DNA of 9,446 nucleotides from Candidatus Gastranaerophilales bacterium (GTDB lineage: Bacteria; Cyanobacteriota; Vampirovibrionia; Gastranaerophilales; Gastranaerophilaceae), in contig QAMI01000004.1 of the NCBI GenBank assembly GCA_003150395.1, positions 1 to 9,446 on the forward strand, written 5' to 3'. A model generated the notes under the pieces. That model saw only the letters and a program-made list of their open reading frames with translations. It was not told the DNA's origin and made no database searches. Position 1 is the first letter of the stretch; every line of letters starts with the position of its first letter. The translations under genes and the position numbers were made by a program. Shown here one piece after another: positions 5,805 through 9,446 of the stretch.

Positions 5805-6302
5805 ATGCAAGTTATATTGAAAAAAGACGTTCAAAACCTCGGTGAAGCAGGTGATATCGTTAATGTAAAAGACGGTTATGCAAGAAATTTCTTGTTGCCT
5901 CAAAATCAAGCTGAAATAGCAACAGATGGGGCTTTGAAAAACAGAGAACAAAACCTTGCAAGAATTAAGGCTAAACAAGAAAAACTTCACGCAGAAGCTC
6001 TTGCAAAAGCAGAACAGCTTGAAAAATTCGGCAAACTTGAACTTTCAGCTAAAGCCGGCGAATCAGGCAAACTCTTCGGTACTATCACAACAAAAAAACT
6101 TACTGAAGAACTTCTTGCAAAATCAGGCGTTGAAGTTGACAGAAAAATAGTTACTCTTAACGCTCCGATTAACAAAATCGGCGAATATACAATGCTTATC
6201 AAATTGACTTCAAAAGTTAAATGCGAAGTTCCGGTTGTTGTAACGGCATCAGAAGTAGTTAAAGAATCTGTTGAAGAAATTGAAGAAACAACTGAAGAAT
6301 AG
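5805..6302 (+). CDS. rplI: 50S ribosomal protein L9
   Basis: L9 is a two-domain protein on the large subunit that binds 23S rRNA near the L1 side and helps keep reading frame. The 165-residue product opens with MQVILKKDVQNLGEAGDIVNV, followed by KDGYARNFLLPQ (residues 23-34), the diagnostic rRNA-binding N-domain signature. A charged, Lys/Glu-rich connecting helix (about 42-78) leads to the C-domain (SGKLFGTITTKKL through CEVPVVVTA). Bacterial L9 is usually about 148-150 residues; here a Glu-rich tail (about 151-165) adds the excess. AAAGGAG at 5791-5797 lies 7 nt before the ATG. Neither rpsF/rpsR nor dnaB, common L9 neighbours, is beside it. Instead a methyltransferase-like gene follows after 35 bp with no terminator visible between them. 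Confidence 0.97.
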   Translation: MQVILKKDVQNLGEAGDIVNVKDGYARNFLLPQNQAEIATDGALKNREQNLARIKAKQEKLHAEALAKAEQLEKFGKLELSAKAGESGKLFGTITTKKLTEELLAKSGVEVDRKIVTLNAPINKIGEYTMLIKLTSKVKCEVPVVVTASEVVKESVEEIEETTEE

Positions 6303-6337
6303 TTCAAGTTGCAAAGGCATTTAGCGGGGACATTCAT

Positions 6338-7417
6338 TTGAAAGAATTGAAAAATCTTACACTAAAATGTATGGCAATCGGCTCTTTGCCTCATACCGAA
6401 AAAAAACAAGCCCTAAGCCTAATAGAAAAGAATTTTCAAGAAATTCCTTTTTGGCCGCAGCTGGTAAAACTTAACAAAAATGAGGACATGATTTTCCAGT
6501 TTCTGGAAAAAATGCCCTCATTTTTTTGCGAAAATGACAAAATTTTTCTAGATATAGAATATGACGCATTTTTTGAAGATTTTGAAGAATTTTTCAATGA
6601 CTATGAAGAAATTATTTCAACCCCCGCCTCGGCAAAACTTGAAAAATACAAAATAACAAGAGCTTGTGCATTTGATGACTATATTGATTTACTGAAACGT
6701 ACAAAACCAGGTTATGCAAAAGGTCAGATTGTCGGTCCGTTTACACTTGCCTCATCGCTTTGTACAAAAAACGGTTTGGCAGCGGTTTATGACGAAACTT
6801 TGCGTGAAATAATTCTGAAAACATTAACAATAAAAGCGTTATGGCAGGTTCAACATATGAAACTGGCAAGCCCTGATATTACACCAATAATTTTCATTGA
6901 TGAACCTTCAATTTCACAGCTTGGCACATCCGCTTACGTCGGGATTTCAAAATCAGAAGTTATTTCAATGTTATCGGAAATAACAGATATTTTGAAAGAA
7001 AACGGCGCAATTCCGGCTTTGCACTGCTGCGGAAAATGCGATTGGACACTTCCAATTGACGCTGGCGTTGAAATTATTAATCCAGATGCATTTTCCTTTG
7101 CTGAAAATTTGAGCCTTTTCAGTACTAAACTTGACAAATTTCTTCAGAATGGCGGCAAAATCGCGTGGGGAATTGTCCCCACTCTGGACAAAAAAGCTTT
7201 AGAAAAGATTACCCTTTCCGATTTAGAACAAAAATTTCATAATGCAATAAAATATTTGACTAAAAAAGGAATTGATGAGAAACTTGTTATAGAAAATTCA
7301 ATGATAACACCCTCCTGCGGCGCCGGTGTTTTGACGGTTGAGCTTGCAGAAAAGGCAATGGATTTAACCAAAGAATTATCAATAAGATTAAAGGAGATTT
7401 ATAAAATTGACGACTAA
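6338..7417 (+). CDS. UROD/MetE-like methyltransferase family protein
   Basis: This 359-residue protein belongs to the uroporphyrinogen decarboxylase / cobalamin-independent methionine synthase-like barrel superfamily. Seen: AIGSLPHT (13-20) and IPFWPQL (36-42), hallmarks of a group common in anaerobes; GPFTLASS (133-140); FIDEPS (186-191); LHCCGKCDW (228-236); GIVPTLD (278-284); TPSCGAG (324-330). His229, Cys231 and Cys327 match the HxC...C zinc-ligand pattern of corrinoid-linked methyltransferases such as MtaA, pointing to methyl transfer rather than haem synthesis. Cys230 and Cys234 add thiols to the same loop. Substrate and methyl donor are unknown. The start is TTG at 6338 with GGGGA 7 nt upstream; the next in-frame ATG (6371) would cut into the conserved AIGSLPHT strand. 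The 3' end overlaps the CooC-like gene by 11 bp, implying coupled translation. Confidence 0.85.
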   Translation: MKELKNLTLKCMAIGSLPHTEKKQALSLIEKNFQEIPFWPQLVKLNKNEDMIFQFLEKMPSFFCENDKIFLDIEYDAFFEDFEEFFNDYEEIISTPASAKLEKYKITRACAFDDYIDLLKRTKPGYAKGQIVGPFTLASSLCTKNGLAAVYDETLREIILKTLTIKALWQVQHMKLASPDITPIIFIDEPSISQLGTSAYVGISKSEVISMLSEITDILKENGAIPALHCCGKCDWTLPIDAGVEIINPDAFSFAENLSLFSTKLDKFLQNGGKIAWGIVPTLDKKALEKITLSDLEQKFHNAIKYLTKKGIDEKLVIENSMITPSCGAGVLTVELAEKAMDLTKELSIRLKEIYKIDD

Positions 7418-8159
7418 ACTTGCAATCACAGGCAAAAGCGGAAGCGGCAAAACAACTATTACAAAAGCTTTTCTACGAATTTTTCAGGAGCTTTTTCCTG
7501 AAAAATCAATTCTGCTTTTTGACAATGATTTGACAAGCGAACTCGGTCACAGCTTCGGCCTTGATATCAGAAATACGATTTACGGAATAAGAAGCGGAAA
7601 GCACGAATACAAAACAGGAATTCCAGAAGGAATGAGCAAGCAGGAGTTTGTCGAATGGGCAATGGAAGATATTCTTGTTCCAATTTCTGATAATGTTGAC
7701 ATAATTGTCTCATGGTTTGTCGGCTCAAAAGACTGCCGCTGCCCGATTACCGGACAAATTAACGACGCTGTTTTAAAGCTTATTGATCGTTACGATATCG
7801 TTATTTTTGACTGTGAATTTGACTTGAAATATCTCAATCAGCTTGTTGACACTGACATTGACGCCACAATAATTGTTGCAAATCCATCAGATGAAAGCGC
7901 ACATCTTGCAAAACGCATTGAAGAATTTAGCGCAAAATATGCGGCAGGCGGCCAGCTTGGTGTTGTGATTAATAAGGTTGAAAACAACGAAGCAGCGTCC
8001 ATTTACGGACTTCTAAACAAATACGAACTTGACGTACTTGGTGTAATTCCGTTTGATGAAAATCTGATTGAAAACCAGATGACAAAAGATTCAAAGGTTG
8101 TTCAAGATGCAATAAAACAGTTTTATTTCAGGCTTAATCTCCCGCAGATAAAGAATTGA
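7407..8159 (+). CDS. CooC-like P-loop ATPase (metallocentre maturation type)
   Basis: This 250-residue cytosolic ATPase is of the MinD/SIMIBI type and closest in plan to CooC, which helps load nickel into CO dehydrogenase, and to related corrinoid-pathway ATPases. Seen: Walker A GKSGSGKTT (9-17), with both the signature Lys10 and P-loop Lys15, but Ser where CooC has the first Gly of KGG; an FDND segment (38-41); DCRCP (109-113), whose Cys110-x-Cys112 matches the metal/dimer-binding CxC of CooC; a Walker B-like IVIFDCE (131-137); IIVANPSD (155-162); VVINKVE (186-192); and LGVIPFDENL (211-220), typical of CooC C-termini. It starts with TTG at 7407 behind AAGGAGA (7391-7397), inside the 3' end of the methyltransferase-like gene. 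The client metalloprotein is not in the window, so the exact role is inference. Confidence 0.8.
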   Translation: MTTKLAITGKSGSGKTTITKAFLRIFQELFPEKSILLFDNDLTSELGHSFGLDIRNTIYGIRSGKHEYKTGIPEGMSKQEFVEWAMEDILVPISDNVDIIVSWFVGSKDCRCPITGQINDAVLKLIDRYDIVIFDCEFDLKYLNQLVDTDIDATIIVANPSDESAHLAKRIEEFSAKYAAGGQLGVVINKVENNEAASIYGLLNKYELDVLGVIPFDENLIENQMTKDSKVVQDAIKQFYFRLNLPQIKN

Positions 8160-8165
8160 GGACAA

Positions 8166-9005
8166 ATGGCAGAAATTTTAGACGGCAAAAAGTTAAGAGA
8201 CAAAATTCTTGAAGAATTGAAAGCAAGGCTTGAAAATTATGACAAAAAGCCTACGCTTGTCGTAATTCTGGTTGGCGACAACCCTGCAAGCAGTATTTAT
8301 GTGAACAACAAGAAAAAAAACGCCGAAAAACTCGGAATAAATTCTATTGTGATAAATTATCAGTCAGACGTTGATGAACAGACGCTTTTGGCAAAAATTG
8401 AAGAACTTAATAATGATAAAAATGTTACTGCGATACTTGTTCAGCTGCCTTTGCCGCCGCATATAAATAAATTTAATATTATAAACGCGATTTCACCTAA
8501 AAAAGATGTTGACGGCTTCACACCGGAAAATGCCGGCAAACTTTTCACCGGTGAAAAACCTTATGTTTATCCTTGCACACCGCGCGGAATTATCAGACTT
8601 CTGGATGAGTACAAAATTCAAATAGAAGGCAAACATGCAGTAATAGTCGGGCGCTCAAATATAGTTGGGAAACCGCTTGCACAAATGCTGTTGCAGAGAA
8701 ATGCAACCGTTACAATCTGTCACAGCTGCACCCCAAACCTTGCAGACATAACAAAAACAGCAGATATTTTAGTTTCTGCTGTAGGGGGAAAAATTATTGG
8801 GAAAAATATGTTAAAATCAGGTTGTGTTGTAGTAGATGTGGGAATTTTTAAAGATGAAAACGGCAAAACAAGGGGAGATGTGGATTTTGATGAAGTGGTT
8901 TCCGCAGCTTCGTATATTACGCCTGTTCCCGGAGGGGTCGGACCGATGACAATTGCAATGCTTATGGTCAATACTGTGGAACTTTTTGAAAAAGCTTGTT
9001 TGTAA
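8166..9005 (+). CDS. folD: Bifunctional methylenetetrahydrofolate dehydrogenase / methenyltetrahydrofolate cyclohydrolase
   Basis: FolD interconverts 5,10-methylene-, 5,10-methenyl- and 10-formyl-tetrahydrofolate with NADP(H) or NAD(H), feeding purine and formyl-Met-tRNA synthesis or, in acetogens, the methyl branch of C1 fixation. The 279 residues are full length. Motifs: YVNNKKK with the catalytic pair Tyr45/Lys49; VQLPLP (92-97) with the conserved Gln93; KDVDGF (113-118); the Rossmann nucleotide loop VGRSNIVGKP (161-170); SAVGG (204-208); and the C-terminal signature PVPGGVGPMT (253-262). The ATG is 6 nt after the previous stop. GAGGA (8158-8162) overlaps that stop and leaves only 3 nt to the start, a short spacing that suggests coupling. 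It is the last gene of the rplI run. Cofactor choice cannot be read safely from the sequence. Confidence 0.97.
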   Translation: MAEILDGKKLRDKILEELKARLENYDKKPTLVVILVGDNPASSIYVNNKKKNAEKLGINSIVINYQSDVDEQTLLAKIEELNNDKNVTAILVQLPLPPHINKFNIINAISPKKDVDGFTPENAGKLFTGEKPYVYPCTPRGIIRLLDEYKIQIEGKHAVIVGRSNIVGKPLAQMLLQRNATVTICHSCTPNLADITKTADILVSAVGGKIIGKNMLKSGCVVVDVGIFKDENGKTRGDVDFDEVVSAASYITPVPGGVGPMTIAMLMVNTVELFEKACL

Positions 9006-9029
9006 TTGTGAAAGGGTATTAGTTTTTAA

Positions 9030-9097
9030 CCCTCACCCTTCGGAGTAAGACTCGCTCAAGCTCGTCAACTCCGAATCCCTCTCCCAAAGGTTGAGGG
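9030..9097. repeat. REP-like long stem-loop after folD
   Basis: The left arm 9030-9046 (CCCTCACCCTTCGGAGT) pairs with the right side in three blocks: CGGAGT with ACTCCG (9068-9073), CCTT with AAGG (9087-9090), and CCCTCA with TGAGGG (9092-9097). A 13-nt bulge lies at 9074-9086 and GAC/GTC extends the inner stem. Within the bulge region TCCCTC (9076-9081) can alternatively pair with GAGGGA (9093-9098). It is more GC-rich than its surroundings and not followed by a T-run, so it resembles a dispersed intergenic palindrome more than a simple terminator. It may still protect the folD mRNA 3' end. Confidence 0.55.
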
Positions 9098-9130
9098 AGA
9101 TGTCTGTTTGCGTTCTTGCAACCTGTAGAA

Positions 9131-9446
9131 ATTTACGAAATTTGTCACAAAACATACATCATGCCAAGCGGCAGTTTGATTTTTTCAATGTTCAGACATA
9201 ACACCAGAAAAAGCGCTATTACTATGACAGTTACAATATGTCTACGTGCGTATTCACCAGTGGCAATTTACGAAATTTGTCACAAGACATACATCATGCC
9301 AAGCGGCAGTTTGATTTTTTCAATGTTCAGACATAACACCAGAAAAAACGCTATTACTATGACAGTTACAATATGTCTACGTGCGTATTCACCAGTGGCA
9401 ATTTACGAAATTTGTCACAAGACATACATCATGCCAAGCGGCAGTT
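9131..9446. repeat. 135-bp tandem repeat, 2.3 copies, running off the window
   Basis: The unit beginning ATTTACGAAATTTGTCACAA occurs at 9131-9265, 9266-9400 and 9401-9446 (cut by the window edge), exactly 135 bp apart each time. Copies 1 and 2 differ at only two positions: 9151 A versus 9286 G, and 9212 G versus 9347 A. Near identity implies recent duplication or active homogenisation. The period is 45 codons. One plus-strand frame stays open from 9095 to the end. On the minus strand each unit carries a 41-codon open stretch that ends in TGA and reads like a membrane-protein C-terminus (a basic RRH, a hydrophobic segment beginning IVTVIVIAFFL, then KLPLGMMYVL and stop). It may be the reiterated 3' end of a gene entering from the right. 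It is not a CRISPR: there are no short repeats with unique spacers. Confidence 0.9.

Noticed and set aside
5643..5990. 115-codon minus-strand frame over the rplI 5' region
   Set aside because: It is largely antisense to rplI, has no ribosome site at its start, and is explained as a shadow of the L9 frame. The same holds for the other frames opposite fusA, pheT, the methyltransferase-like gene and folD.
9014..9032. GGGT...ACCC as a folD terminator
   Set aside because: It has only four base pairs with an 11-nt loop, and its right arm is shared with the larger stem-loop.
9095..9446. Plus-strand open frame running through all repeat copies to the window end
   Set aside because: It has no start codon with a ribosome site, its composition is not protein-like, and it is open mainly because the 135-bp unit is a multiple of three and happens to lack a stop in this frame. 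It is kept only as an alternative in the repeat finding.
9131..9446. CRISPR array or diversity-generating retroelement template/variable repeats
   Set aside because: The repeated unit is 135 bp with no unique spacers, and only two A/G differences separate the copies. No reverse transcriptase or cas gene is visible.

Overview
The window is an AT-rich bacterial chromosomal stretch of housekeeping genes with three non-coding gaps. The best guess at the source is a relative of non-photosynthetic Cyanobacteria (Vampirovibrionia/Melainabacteria, for example gut Gastranaerophilales). The reasons are an EF-G N-terminus of the MARxxPLEKIRNIGIAAHIDAGKTT type, a pheT with no pheS beside it, an L9 gene standing without rpsF/rpsR, and strong AAGGAG-type ribosome sites. 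This lineage call is inference, and an anaerobic Firmicute-like host is not excluded.

Layout: 1-1880 (minus) is the 5' nine-tenths of fusA (EF-G), cut by the window edge. The gap 1881-2261 holds a divergent promoter pair and an imperfect inverted-repeat element of about 164 bp. From 2262 (plus), pheT and a secreted SH3-like protein form a tight two-gene operon closed by a strong intrinsic terminator at 5414-5450. The gap 5393-5804 contains a 23-codon hydrophobic micro-ORF with a perfect Shine-Dalgarno, a leader hairpin, a 3' hairpin and a near-consensus promoter firing back against it from the minus strand. Together these look like a type I toxin-antitoxin locus. Next comes a promoter whose -35/-10 spacer is almost entirely a 16-bp perfect palindrome. 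It drives rplI (L9), followed closely by a UROD/MetE-like putative zinc methyltransferase, a CooC-like P-loop ATPase and folD. The last 440 bp are non-coding as far as can be seen: a REP-like stem-loop, then 2.3 copies of a 135-bp tandem repeat running off the window.

How the genes fit together: fusA, pheT and rplI serve translation. The UROD/MetE-like, CooC-like and FolD genes are packed with -11 and +6 bp junctions and suggest a small one-carbon/corrinoid methyl-transfer module co-transcribed with L9. FolD supplies or drains methylene-/formyl-tetrahydrofolate, the UROD/MetE-like protein has HxC...C zinc-type ligands, and the CooC-like ATPase resembles metallocentre-maturation factors. No CO dehydrogenase, corrinoid protein or other partner lies in the window, so the pathway is not proven.

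The most interesting items are the candidate type I toxin-antitoxin locus, the CATG-centred palindrome shared by the fusA and rplI promoters, the methyltransferase/CooC-like/FolD cassette, and the 135-bp tandem repeat that may be a reiterated 3' end of a membrane-protein gene.
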